This document shows positions 41,234 through 48,218 of a DNA stretch of 48,218 nucleotides, in pieces. A program made the position numbers and the translations under genes. The stretch lies in assembly GCA_944320105.1 (NCBI GenBank), contig CALUGA010000019.1, forward strand, positions 1-48,218. The letters are read 5' to 3'. The notes beneath the pieces are model-generated. The model did not search any database. It saw nothing but the letters and a program-made list of their open reading frames with translations, and was not told the DNA's origin. This DNA comes from an uncultured Prevotella sp. Lineage in GTDB: Bacteria > Bacteroidota > Bacteroidia > Bacteroidales > Bacteroidaceae. The number at the start of each line of letters is the position of its first letter. The first letter of the stretch is position 1.

Positions 41234-42645
41234 ATGAATAAAAACGAAAAATATTCTGACTTGCTTGATAGTCAGATACGGGTATTGCGGAAAGAAAACA
41301 GGTATTTGGAATTCAAGTCTAATTACCAGGAGGCAGAAAAGTTGGGAAGGTACATCTCAGCCCTTTCAAATGGGGCTTGTCTTGAAGGGCAGGACTTTGG
41401 CTATCTGTACTTTGGCGTTGAGGATGATACGCTTGAAGTGAGAGGCACAAAATTTGATATGGCGGGTGTGAAGGCTAAGGGCAATGAGTCGTTGGAACTG
41501 TATCTGCGGCGAATGCTCAGCCCCAAGGTGGATTTCTCGGTTGGCGAGTTCTTTTACCATGGCGACAAGGAGAAGCGGGTTGTTGTGTTCAAGATAAATG
41601 CTGCCGTTGGCGAACCAACTTGTTTCGTACGCAAACCATGGGTGAGGGTGGACAGCCATACCACTGAGCTTGCCCCGTATACAGACTGGATACGCGCAAT
41701 TTACAACTCCAAGGTTGACTGGACGGCTCAGTTGATCGACGGCTCTGCCATTGCCGACCTTGACGAATCGGCAATAAGTTTGGCACGCGATGGCTATAGG
41801 CAGCGATTCCCTGATTATGCCGAGGCGATGCAGTCGTGGAGCGATGCCACTTTCTGGAAGGGCTCCACAACTGTATAGCCCATCAGGACTATGTGCGCGA
41901 TGAGCGAATAGTGGTTACGGAAGAAAAGGATAGGCTTACGTTTGAGAATGCCGGCTGTTTCTTTGAGGGTGATTACAAGGAGTATATTTGTGGCCAAAAG
42001 ACTCCGCGATGGTACAGAAACCCATTTCTCGTGAAGGCCATGCTCAATGTGAAAATGATAGATTCGCAGGGATATGGCATACACAGTCTTTATACGAGGC
42101 AGAAAGAACGTTATTTGCCAATGCCAGACTATGACGGAACTGACGACACACACGTGGTCATGCATCTTCCGGGGGCGGTGATAGATGAGAATTACAGTTT
42201 GATGCTGATAGAGAATAACGACATCACTCTCATGGATGCAGTGCTTCTTGATCGGGTGCAGAAAGGGCAGAGGCTGAATGACGACGCCATTGCCATGCTC
42301 CGCAAGAAAAAACTGGTGGAGGGCAGAAAACCAAATTTGTATGTATCTAAGAAGGTGGCGCAAAACATAAACCAGCGTGTGGAGTACTCGAGGCACAAAG
42401 GGCTGGGAAGCAAGTCTTGCGAGCGTCTTCTCGTAGAATCTTTGAATGACCATGGCACTCTGGCGCGTCAAGACATTGACAGGCTCCTTTGGAATGTGCT
42501 TTCTGACCAACTGACCGACAAGCAGAAGAAAGCTAAGATTACCAATCTTCTGACTAAGTTGAGGAAAGATGGAATATTGTCAAACAAAACGGCGGGGCGT
42601 AACTCTACTTGGAAATTGACGGGCAAACAGACTGGGGCAAATTAA
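41234..42645 (+). pseudogene. AlbA_2 / HATPase_c_4 protein, broken by internal deletion and frame change
   Basis: The first frame (41234-41878) encodes an AlbA_2 (Schlafen-like) N-terminal domain: ENRYLEFKSNYQEAEKLGRY (about 21-40) and YLYFGVEDDTLEVRG, then ends FPDYAEAMQSWSDATF followed by six residues and a stop. A second frame resumes at the same point (about 41850) with FLEGLHNCIAHQDY and RIVVTEEKDRLTFENAGCFF, the HATPase_c_4 part of the same family, and runs to 42645 with a C-terminal winged-helix-like region. Intact relatives, as remembered, are about 450-500 residues and carry some 80-90 residues between these motifs. Deletion plus frame change therefore inactivates the gene. Base composition is AT-rich, like the methyltransferase island. 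Confidence 0.75.
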
Positions 42646-42681
42646 AAGCAAATTAAAAGCAAATTAAAAGCAAATTAAAAG
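42638..42681 (+). repeat. 11-base tandem repeat (caaattaaaag), four units
   Basis: Four perfect units follow in series, the first containing the stop codon of the AlbA_2 pseudogene's second frame. Confidence 0.92.
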
Positions 42682-43002
42682 CGAAATTCATTGCAAAAAA
42701 TATTGGCTGTGATTCTAACTATCTTACTTGCAAAGAGTTATACTAAACAAGGCAGACACCCAACTAAGCCTTTTAAAATGGAAAACATCGGAAAATTAAA
42801 AGGGGCAAAGGCCAATTTAAAAGCGAATATGCAAGTAGGGCGCAAAGATGTCAGCCTTTTGGCGCTTGATGCGTGGAGGGGCATGGCTTGGTTGGACGTG
42901 GCGGGCTGCCGTGAAAGATATGGCGCGTGTGCTGATAGGCCACTCCATCGGTATGGCGCAGCCAAGGCCGTGCGCAAAAAGGCTTTTTTAACGCTCGGGG
43001 GC
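42682..43002. other. AT-rich spacer upstream of greA
   Basis: No credible gene is found; open frames lack domain signals. ggcttttttaa near 42981 could end a hairpin. The stretch is probably remnant DNA from the pseudogene island. Confidence 0.5.
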
Positions 43003-43033
43003 TTGGCCGCACGGGAAATAATGCCTAACTTTG
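43003..43033 (+). promoter_or_regulatory. Bacteroidota-type promoter for the greA leader
   Basis: TTGG at 43003-43006, a 19-base spacer and TAACTTTG at 43026-43033. Transcription would start near 43040, about 130 bases before greA. Confidence 0.65.
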
Positions 43034-43064
43034 CACTCGGAGCAAAAGGAGAGGAAAGAAGTTG

Positions 43065-43106
43065 AGGATTCCGGCATCGCAAAGTGTCGGGATTCTTTCT
43101 TTTTTT
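43065..43106 (+). terminator. intrinsic terminator/attenuator in the greA leader
   Basis: aggattccggca (43065-43076) pairs with tgtcgggattct (43085-43096) over 12 bp including three G-U pairs, with an 8-base loop, followed by ttctttcttttttt. It lies between the promoter and greA, so a transcript of about 65 nt would end here. No second promoter is evident between it and greA. Confidence 0.7.
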
Positions 43107-43168
43107 GACTCCCTTTTGTACGTCCGCACTGCGAAAGACAATCATTAACGCTTAAAAACAATAAGATT

Positions 43169-43636
43169 ATGGCTTATATGTCACAAGAAGGCTACGACAA
43201 GATGGTAGCCGAACTGAAGCGCCTTGAAAGCGTGGAGCGCCCCAAGGCTTCGGCCGCGATAGCCGAGGCGCGCGACAAGGGCGACCTGAGTGAGAATTCG
43301 GAATACGAGGCCGCAAAGGAGGCACAGGCTCACCTGGAGGACAAAATCAACCAGATGAAGCTGGCGCTGCAGGAGGCCAAGATAGTGGACACCTCGCGCC
43401 TGAGCGCCGACTCGGTGCAGATACTCACCAAGGTGGAGATGACCAACCTGGCCAACAAGGCCAAGATGAGCTACACCATCGTGAGCGAGAGCGAGGCCAA
43501 CCTGCGCGAGGGCAAGATATCGATAATGACGCCCATTGCCCAGGGCCTGCTCGGCAAGAAGGTGGGCGACGAGGTGGAGATAAAGATTCCGCGCGGCACC
43601 ATCAAGCTGCGCATCGACAACATTTCGATAGCATAA
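43169..43636 (+). CDS. greA: transcription elongation factor GreA
   Basis: 155-residue factor that enters the RNA polymerase secondary channel and stimulates cleavage of backtracked RNA. The N-terminal coiled coil (about 5-75) holds the acidic tip and family signature: ARDKGDLSENSEYEAAKEAQ (about 34-53), with the essential Asp and Glu of GDLSEN. The C-terminal FKBP-like domain ends SPIAQALLGK-like in TPIAQGLLGKKVGDEVEIKI. Length is standard. Its leader contains an early terminator (43065-43106). A HIT protein gene follows after 14 bases and is probably co-transcribed. Confidence 0.95.
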   Translation: MAYMSQEGYDKMVAELKRLESVERPKASAAIAEARDKGDLSENSEYEAAKEAQAHLEDKINQMKLALQEAKIVDTSRLSADSVQILTKVEMTNLANKAKMSYTIVSESEANLREGKISIMTPIAQGLLGKKVGDEVEIKIPRGTIKLRIDNISIA

Positions 43637-43650
43637 GGGAGGAACGAGCC

Positions 43651-44055
43651 ATGGCAGGAATATTCGCAAGGATAGCAGCCGGGGAGATACCCAGCTACAA
43701 GTGCGCCGAGAACGACAAGTTCTACGCCTTCCTCGACATCAACCCGCTCGTGAAGGGCCACACGCTGGTGATACCCCGCCGCGAGGTGGACTACATCTTC
43801 GACCTCGACGACGATGAGCTGGCCCAGATGGCCGTCTTCGCCAAGCGCGTGGCCAGGGCCATCAAGGCGGCCTTCCCCTGCCGCAAGGTGGGCATGGCCG
43901 TGCTGGGCCTTGAGGTGGCCCACGCCCACATCCACCTCGTGCCGATGCAGACGGAGCGCGACATGAACTTCGCCAACCCCAAGCTCTCGCTGCCCGACGC
44001 AGAGATGGCCGACATCGCCGCCCGCATACGCGAGAAGTTTGAAAGTGAAAAGTGA
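43651..44055 (+). CDS. HIT family nucleotide-binding protein
   Basis: 134-residue histidine-triad protein, likely a nucleotidyl hydrolase or transferase of the HINT/Fhit superfamily. N-terminal IFARIAAGEIPSYKCAENDKF-type sequence begins the fold, DINPLVKGHTLVIPRREVDY lies at about 28-47, and the triad HAHIHLVP is near 91-98. Length is typical. The last four residues (ESEK) and the stop codon are supplied by the first unit of a gtgaaaagtgaagagt repeat, so the true ancestral C-terminus may have been altered by repeat insertion. It follows greA closely. Confidence 0.9.
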   Translation: MAGIFARIAAGEIPSYKCAENDKFYAFLDINPLVKGHTLVIPRREVDYIFDLDDDELAQMAVFAKRVARAIKAAFPCRKVGMAVLGLEVAHAHIHLVPMQTERDMNFANPKLSLPDAEMADIAARIREKFESEK

Positions 44056-44156
44056 AGAGTGAAAAGTGAAGAGTGAAGGGCGAAAAGTGAAGAGTGAAGA
44101 ATAGGCTGGCGTCAATCGTAGCGCACCCGCTTGATTCTTCACTCTTCACTTTTCGC
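44047..44156. repeat. gtgaagagtgaaaa array with 23-bp inverted repeat
   Basis: Several units of gtgaaaagtgaagagt precede a perfect 23-bp inverted repeat (44080-44102 with 44134-44156) around a 31-base loop containing ggctgg and tgcg-rich sequence. A related hairpin lies at 46515-46584. It may act as a terminator for greA/HIT. Confidence 0.85.
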
Positions 44157-44250
44157 TCTTCACCGCTTTTCTTCCTGCCGCATTTGTTAATTAAACTTTT
44201 GCCCTGGTGTATTTATTGGTAAAAGTTGTCGTTGTAAGCAAAATAATCAT

Positions 44251-44258
44251 TATATTTG
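44251..44258 (+). promoter_or_regulatory. -7 box upstream of the DUF2971 gene
   Basis: TATATTTG at 44251-44258 in AT-rich DNA. TTG triplets occur upstream at non-standard spacing. The following leader has a cgtccg/cggacg hairpin (about 44262-44297). Confidence 0.5.
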
Positions 44259-44465
44259 CATCGTCCGCAGTGGCAGAAGGCCTACGTTGCCGGACGGCCG
44301 CGCGGATATATGTACATAAAAAGGCGTAACTGTACGCTTTGGTTTTGACGGTAGAAGAACTTCGCAAACTCTTACGGATTGTCAAAGACAAAGCAACGGA
44401 AACGCCCTTGCGGTGTATTATATGCACCTGCCGCACCCTTGACATAGGTCAAGGATGCAGAGTGC

Positions 44466-45620
44466 GTGGTGTCAATATATTTACATCACCGTGGGGCTTT
44501 CGTCGTTGCTCGTTCCGACAATCCGGGCAATGCGAAGGCCTTTCTATCGTGGAACGAGTGGCAGACTGGCTCCACGCTTTTTTGTATGTATCCACAGATT
44601 GCTTTCACGTCGGCGAAGGGAGCTATCCGGCACATTGAATCATTTATGTCGAGAGAATATTGCGGGTGGACGTATGGCTATGACGAAGAAAGCGGATACA
44701 GAGTCTTTCCAAATGTGGAGATAGCCCGCCAAGATTTGTTATATAAATATTATGCATTGTCCGAGATGTCGGTGGATGCCCTTACCAATATGTACCTTTA
44801 CGCCACGCATCCGTGTCAGTTTAACGACCCGTTTGACTGCAATAAGGGCATTGTAAAAATAACCACCGAGGAATCGATGAAAGCCCTTTGGAATGGCTTG
44901 TATGAGGAACTATGCGAAAGAATGGGCAACGACATTGGGCAGATGAGGAAATATTCGCAGGAAGCATACATGGCCATTCTTTATAGAAAGCTGGGCATAA
45001 TAAGCCTTACGAAATCGGATGCAAATCCCATCATGTGGGCGCACTATGCCAATAACGATGGGTTTTGCGTAGGATTGGACGTTGACCGTCTCTCTTTCAA
45101 GCATTATGGGCCGTTCCCAATAAATTATACAGACAAGATAGAGACATTTGACATTGCTAATAGTGGCGGACACCTTGCCATGCTCATGCAGACAAATGTG
45201 AAGTTGCCCGAGTGGAGCTACGAGGAAGAATGGCGCTTGCTGGTGGAAGGCCCGGGCGATCGGTATATGAAGGGCTTTGGCCCAAGGGCGGACGAACTTG
45301 CCTCCCCCGACGACCACGATAGGAAATTTCCTTACCCCATGCAGGCGTTGAGGAGTGTTTGCCTTGGCATGAGGTTCTTCGGTGATGACGTATATCAAGT
45401 GTCGGAAAATGAGTTTGATGTTGTCTATGCAGACAGAAGTGGGCTTGCATGCAAGGTGATGGACTTCCTTGCCAACCCCAAGCTACAAAGTGTCAACATT
45501 TATGTGGCCAAGGCTGATGGACTGGCGGGCATTAAGCCTGTAAGGATTGGCATCGTGAAACTGCGCGATGGCAAGTTCAGAGTGGTTGGGTATGGCAATG
45601 CCCGTGCATTTGGCTTTTGA
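44466..45620 (+). CDS. DUF2971 protein with extra N-terminal region, possible upstream frameshift
   Basis: 384 residues in this frame. The DUF2971 domain starts near residue 90 (YKYYALSEMSVDALTNMYLY, CQFNDPFDC) and continues IISLTKSDANPIMWAHYANN and YEEEWRLL. The family is common in accessory regions, sometimes near defence genes, with unknown biochemistry. Residues 15-80 (SDNPGNAKAFLSWNEWQTGS, RHIESFMSREYCGWTYGYD) form an unrecognised domain. A different frame just upstream (from TTG 44345: TVEELRKLLRIVKDKA, GVNIFTSPWGFRR) reads like the missing start of this domain; a one-base change near 44487-44500 would join them. So the GTG start at 44466 is only nominal. Coding is AT-rich compared with the core genes. 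Confidence 0.65.
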   Translation: MVSIYLHHRGAFVVARSDNPGNAKAFLSWNEWQTGSTLFCMYPQIAFTSAKGAIRHIESFMSREYCGWTYGYDEESGYRVFPNVEIARQDLLYKYYALSEMSVDALTNMYLYATHPCQFNDPFDCNKGIVKITTEESMKALWNGLYEELCERMGNDIGQMRKYSQEAYMAILYRKLGIISLTKSDANPIMWAHYANNDGFCVGLDVDRLSFKHYGPFPINYTDKIETFDIANSGGHLAMLMQTNVKLPEWSYEEEWRLLVEGPGDRYMKGFGPRADELASPDDHDRKFPYPMQALRSVCLGMRFFGDDVYQVSENEFDVVYADRSGLACKVMDFLANPKLQSVNIYVAKADGLAGIKPVRIGIVKLRDGKFRVVGYGNARAFGF

Positions 45621-45734
45621 TTGCCACAGACGGAAAGGTGAAGTTTTTTATGGTTGTTAATAAATATAATCAATATTAATTACGGCAAAAGGTTAATTTA
45701 ACAAATAGTGATTATTAATTAAAAGTTTTCGATT

Positions 45735-46346
45735 ATGGAAAAGAATGAAAAATTCATGCGACGTGTACTTGTAGTATTGACAGTTTCGTTTTGGACTATG
45801 GGCGTAGATGCTCAAGTAATAAATTCTGCTACATTCAGGCCGTTTTCTTATTCAGAGATGATGGCTCCAGCGATGATGGCAACTCAGGCTTTTAAGGCAG
45901 CCGAGGCGGATTTAGAGGAATATTATGTCAAGGCCAATTCGGAACTGAAGCAAGGAAATTATGACATGGCTCTTTTCTATTTGGAAAGGTGCTCACGGAT
46001 TAACAGACAGTTCGATGGAAACATTTGTGACCAAGCTTCTTTGAACAGTGCAATTGCGAAAGTAAAGTCGCTTAAACAAGGGAATTCGGGAACAAGATAT
46101 TCTACAAGTGTGCCAGTTCAACCCAAGGATAAAGGACATGTGCAATATAATCTTGGATATGTTCAATTGCACAATTCATATGAAATTCCTATGAGGCAGT
46201 TGGCAAGTGTTAATTCTCCAGAAATAAAACAACTGCCAAAACAAGCTACCGTGGAAGTTCTTGAAGTTTGGGAAAATGATGCAATGATGAAAGTGAAGCA
46301 TAATGGGGTTGTTGGGTGGATTTCTAAAGCATGGCTAAAGAAATAG
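45735..46346 (+). CDS. exported protein with helical repeat region and C-terminal SH3-like domain
   Basis: 203 residues. A signal peptide (about 9-27, VLVVLTVSFWTMGVDAQ) is followed by a helical stretch AFKAAEADLEEYYVKANSEL with a TPR-like NYDMALFYLERCSRI (about 78-92). The last 55 residues (IPMRQLASVNSPEIKQLPKQ, VEVLEVWENDAMMKVKHNGV, VGWISKAWL) match a bacterial SH3 pattern, in which the GWI/L motif packs near the end. Such domains often bind peptidoglycan or peptides. Coding is AT-rich, unlike the core genes, suggesting acquired DNA. It stands alone between repeats, with its own terminator. Confidence 0.7.
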   Translation: MEKNEKFMRRVLVVLTVSFWTMGVDAQVINSATFRPFSYSEMMAPAMMATQAFKAAEADLEEYYVKANSELKQGNYDMALFYLERCSRINRQFDGNICDQASLNSAIAKVKSLKQGNSGTRYSTSVPVQPKDKGHVQYNLGYVQLHNSYEIPMRQLASVNSPEIKQLPKQATVEVLEVWENDAMMKVKHNGVVGWISKAWLKK

Positions 46347-46390
46347 ATTGCAACCTTATTTTGATAAAATATGACCCGCTTATGATATAG

Positions 46391-46444
46391 AAAACCGCTG
46401 TCCATTCTTTGTATATTCAAATGTACAAGTTGTTCAGCGGTTTT
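46391..46444 (+). terminator. intrinsic terminator after the SH3-like gene
   Basis: aaaaccgctg (46391-46400) pairs with cagcggtttt (46435-46444) around a partly folded 34-base loop, followed by a T-rich ttcttcttg tail. Confidence 0.7.
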
Positions 46445-46514
46445 TCTTCTTGTTTATTCTTGGTTGACAATTATCACTTGAAATAAAAGCAGGAATGCGA
46501 TAAGAGTGAAGAAA

Positions 46515-46584
46515 GAAAAGCGAAGAGTGAAGAACTGGCTGGTGCGCTCGTTTGGCATCGTCTGATTCTTCACTCTTCACTTTT
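46515..46584. repeat. gagtgaagaa inverted repeat, second copy
   Basis: aaaagcgaagagtgaagaa pairs with ttcttcactcttcactttt (one mismatch in 19) around a loop reading ctggctggtgcgctcg. Arm and loop resemble the element at 44080-44156. Confidence 0.8.
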
Positions 46585-46650
46585 CACTTTTCCCTTTAAA
46601 TTATGTATGTCTGCAATATGCCTAAATGAGGTGAAAGCTGTATGCTAAAA

Positions 46651-46714
46651 AGCATTTGTCCCCTAACTCCTCAAAACTCCCTCTAACTCCTTATGACTCC
46701 TCATAACTCCTTGG
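46651..46714 (+). repeat. orphan cassette-end repeat with aactcc decamers
   Basis: agcatttgtcccctaactcc followed by five ten-base units ending in actcc matches the right flank of the pta-ackA cassette (17835-17886), with one base change in the first 20. No four-helix-bundle gene or opposite arm is found nearby. Confidence 0.8.
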
Positions 46715-46746
46715 ATAGGAGCTTTGCGGATATCACTATCCATTTC

Positions 46747-47838
46747 CTACACGTACTCGTCGCCGTGCTCCATTTTCACCTTGTTGACGTACTTGCGCAC
46801 CAGGGCCGACGAGTCGCCCTTCTTGCAGATGAAGAGCACGCCGCCCTCTTCGGCCACGATGTAGCCATCGAGTCCGTTGATGACGGCCAGCTTGCCCTTG
46901 GGCAGCTTTATCACGTTGTCGCGGCAATCCTCAAGCATCACGGTGGAATCTATCACCACGTTGTCGTCGGCGTTCTTGTGCATGCACTCGTAGATGGAGT
47001 GCCACGTGCCGAGGTCGGCCCAGCCAAAGTCGCACTTCATCACGCACACGTCGCGGCTGCGCTCAAGTATGGCGCAGTCGATGGATAGGTTGGGGTAGGA
47101 GTCATAGTGCTCGCGCACGAAGGCCAGTGTCTCGTCCACGGGGCGCACCCCGCCTTCTGGCTCGCCTCGGTGCACGTCGCGGAAGAGGCGGCTGAAGTTG
47201 TTGTAGAAGGTGCGCGCGTTTGAGAGGAAGAGGCCCGTGTTCCAGTAGAACTCGCCGCTCTCCATGAACACCCGGGCGAACTCGCGCTCGGGCTTCTCCG
47301 TGAACGAGCGCACGCCGAACACCCCCTCGGCATCGCACTGCGCGTCGCCCGCCTGTATGTATCCGTAGCCCGGCTCGGGGCGCGTGGGCCTTACGCCCAT
47401 CGACAGCATTATGTCGTGCGAGGCCACGAAGGCCAGGCCGCGTTCCATGTCGCCGGCGAAGGCGGCCTCGTCGAGCACAAACTGGTCTGACGGCGTGACC
47501 ACGATGCCCGCGCCGGGCGCCCGCCCGTAAACCTCGGCTGCCGCCCAGCCCACGCACGGCGCCGTGTTGCGGTTTACCGGCTCCACGAGCACGTTGCCCT
47601 CAGCCACGCCGGGCAGCTGCTCGCGCACGAAGCCCTCGTAGTCGCGGTTGGTGCACACGAGGATGTTCTCCCCGGGTATGAGCTTGGCAAAGCGGTCGTA
47701 GGTGGCCTGCAGCTGGGTGCGCCCCGTGCCGAAGAAGTCTATGAACTGCTTCGGCTTCTTCTCGCGGCTGCACGGCCACAGCCTGCGGCCCTTTCCGCCA
47801 GCGAGGATGACGCAGAAGTTATTTAGGTTTTTCTCCAT
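46747..47838 (-). CDS. manC: mannose-1-phosphate guanylyltransferase
   Basis: 363-residue nucleotidyltransferase that makes GDP-mannose from mannose-1-phosphate and GTP for surface polysaccharides. The N-terminal signature CVILAGGKGRRLWPCSREKK then PKQFIDFFG (about 9-37) is intact; VEPVNRNTAPCV (about 85-96), TPSDQFV, GYGYIQAG, FTEKP and YWNTGLFL follow. It lacks the C-terminal phosphomannose isomerase domain of the bifunctional enzyme. It stands alone on the minus strand, away from other polysaccharide genes in the window. Confidence 0.92.
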   Translation of the reverse strand: MEKNLNNFCVILAGGKGRRLWPCSREKKPKQFIDFFGTGRTQLQATYDRFAKLIPGENILVCTNRDYEGFVREQLPGVAEGNVLVEPVNRNTAPCVGWAAAEVYGRAPGAGIVVTPSDQFVLDEAAFAGDMERGLAFVASHDIMLSMGVRPTRPEPGYGYIQAGDAQCDAEGVFGVRSFTEKPEREFARVFMESGEFYWNTGLFLSNARTFYNNFSRLFRDVHRGEPEGGVRPVDETLAFVREHYDSYPNLSIDCAILERSRDVCVMKCDFGWADLGTWHSIYECMHKNADDNVVIDSTVMLEDCRDNVIKLPKGKLAVINGLDGYIVAEEGGVLFICKKGDSSALVRKYVNKVKMEHGDEYV

Positions 47839-47980
47839 GTTGTATGTTGTCTTTTGTTTGTGCCGAGCTTGGCTTCACCGCGCCGACGGCCGCGGGCTGC
47901 GCCCGGAACAGCTTTCATGCCCACTAAGTTACGGATTATAAGCGAGACGGGCAAGTATTTTAAGTTTTTTGAATGAAAAA

Positions 47981-48011
47981 TTTGCTAATTCGGATTTTAT
48001 GTGTAACTTTG
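47981..48011 (+). promoter_or_regulatory. Bacteroidota-type promoter for tRNA-Leu
   Basis: TTTG at 47981-47984, a 19-base spacer and TAACTTTG at 48004-48011. The tRNA 5' end is 15 bases downstream. Confidence 0.75.
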
Positions 48012-48025
48012 CACCCGCAAAACAA

Positions 48026-48107
48026 GCCCAGATGGCGGAATCGGTAGACGCGCTGGTCTCAAACACCAGTGGAGCAATCCATCCCGGTTCGATCCCGGGT
48101 CTGGGTA
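48026..48107 (+). tRNA. tRNA-Leu(CAA)
   Basis: 82-nt cloverleaf. The acceptor gcccaga pairs with tctgggt (first pair G-U), and the anticodon stem ctggt/accag closes the loop ctcaaac with anticodon CAA. A variable arm of the tRNA-Leu class and the T arm cccgg-ttcgatc-ccggg complete it. The 3' CCA is not encoded (acga follows), so it must be added by the tRNA nucleotidyltransferase. Confidence 0.93.
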
Positions 48108-48113
48108 CGAGGT

Positions 48114-48152
48114 AAAAGGATAAGTAGTTGGTAACAAGCGACTTATCCTTTT
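48114..48152 (+). terminator. intrinsic terminator after tRNA-Leu
   Basis: aaaaggataagt (48114-48125) pairs with acttatcctttt (48141-48152), 15-base loop, followed by cttctttt. Confidence 0.8.
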
Positions 48153-48218
48153 CTTCTTTTAAGAATGTTCCCGTTTTGTTCCCATAGAGCAAGTCTGTGG
48201 AGCGGAATTAAAAGGAAT

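Noticed and set aside
42691-43065. 124-codon frame before greA
   Set aside because: Composition changes abruptly along it, no domain is seen, and it overlaps the greA promoter.
48026-48218. tRNA-Leu as the attachment site of an integrated element
   Set aside because: No integrase gene or duplicated tRNA 3' end is visible within the window, which stops 110 bases after the tRNA.

Overview
The window comes from a Bacteroidota chromosome, most likely a GC-rich member of the Bacteroidales (Prevotellaceae or Muribaculaceae-like; the genus cannot be fixed from sequence alone). The evidence is: promoters with the Bacteroidota -7 box TAnnTTTG, several with a TTTG/TTGG -33 box exactly 19 bases upstream; five large secreted proteins ending in type IX secretion (T9SS) type A sorting domains; Omp28-like proteins; and a folP/cdaA neighbourhood. 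Core genes are GC-rich, while several accessory islands (about 1-660, 37700-39300, 41230-43000 and 44190-46750) are visibly more AT-rich.

Layout. 1-660 is an AT-rich region without a convincing gene, but with a good promoter and a duplicated 22-base motif. It leads into an acyltransferase-3 membrane protein and a hexapeptide acetyltransferase (662-2451). A 1136-residue T9SS cargo protein (2619-6029) and a PL10 pectate lyase (6342-7469) follow. 8288-12479 carries fadD, prfB, a 48-residue membrane peptide, a CYTH protein and a convergent, overlapping VanZ-like gene. 12556-16049 is a tight set: an NSS sodium symporter, a three-HhH-repeat protein and an anSME-type radical SAM maturase. pta and ackA (16248-19097) are split by a four-helix-bundle (IVS-type) gene that sits between inverted repeats and looks like a mobile cassette. 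A minus-strand group follows (SufT/MIP18-like protein, lpxH, membrane protein; 19662-21362), then a plus-strand group (murF, thiF/moeB-like, polytopic membrane protein; 21624-25376).

25815-36350 is an array of four consecutive T9SS cargo genes. Two encode Omp28-like proteins with a CxxC thioredoxin motif, and two encode large proteins built by internal duplication of modules of roughly 500 and 350 residues. The array ends at a 27-bp perfect stem terminator. Next comes a minus-strand run of tlpA-like, folP, a C5 cytosine methyltransferase, a short restriction-endonuclease-like gene and cdaA. The methyltransferase pair appears inserted between folP and cdaA, and its nuclease looks internally deleted. 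A nearby AlbA_2/ATPase gene is also a pseudogene with an internal deletion and a frame change. greA (43169) has a leader with a strong promoter and an early intrinsic terminator, suggesting attenuation or a small RNA. The rest holds a HIT protein, a DUF2971 protein, an SH3-like exported protein, manC and tRNA-Leu(CAA).

Intergenic DNA is unusually rich in repeats: two REP-like palindrome families (A: ccgggtcgcagacccgg with gcgggtttgcaacccgc; B: aaacggcctgttt), each present three times; minisatellites inside family A; a MITE-like element abutting one family A copy; decamer arrays; and paired gagtgaagaa hairpins. The strongest candidates for something undescribed are the family A/B composite repeats, the inverted-repeat cassette between pta and ackA, and the greA leader.
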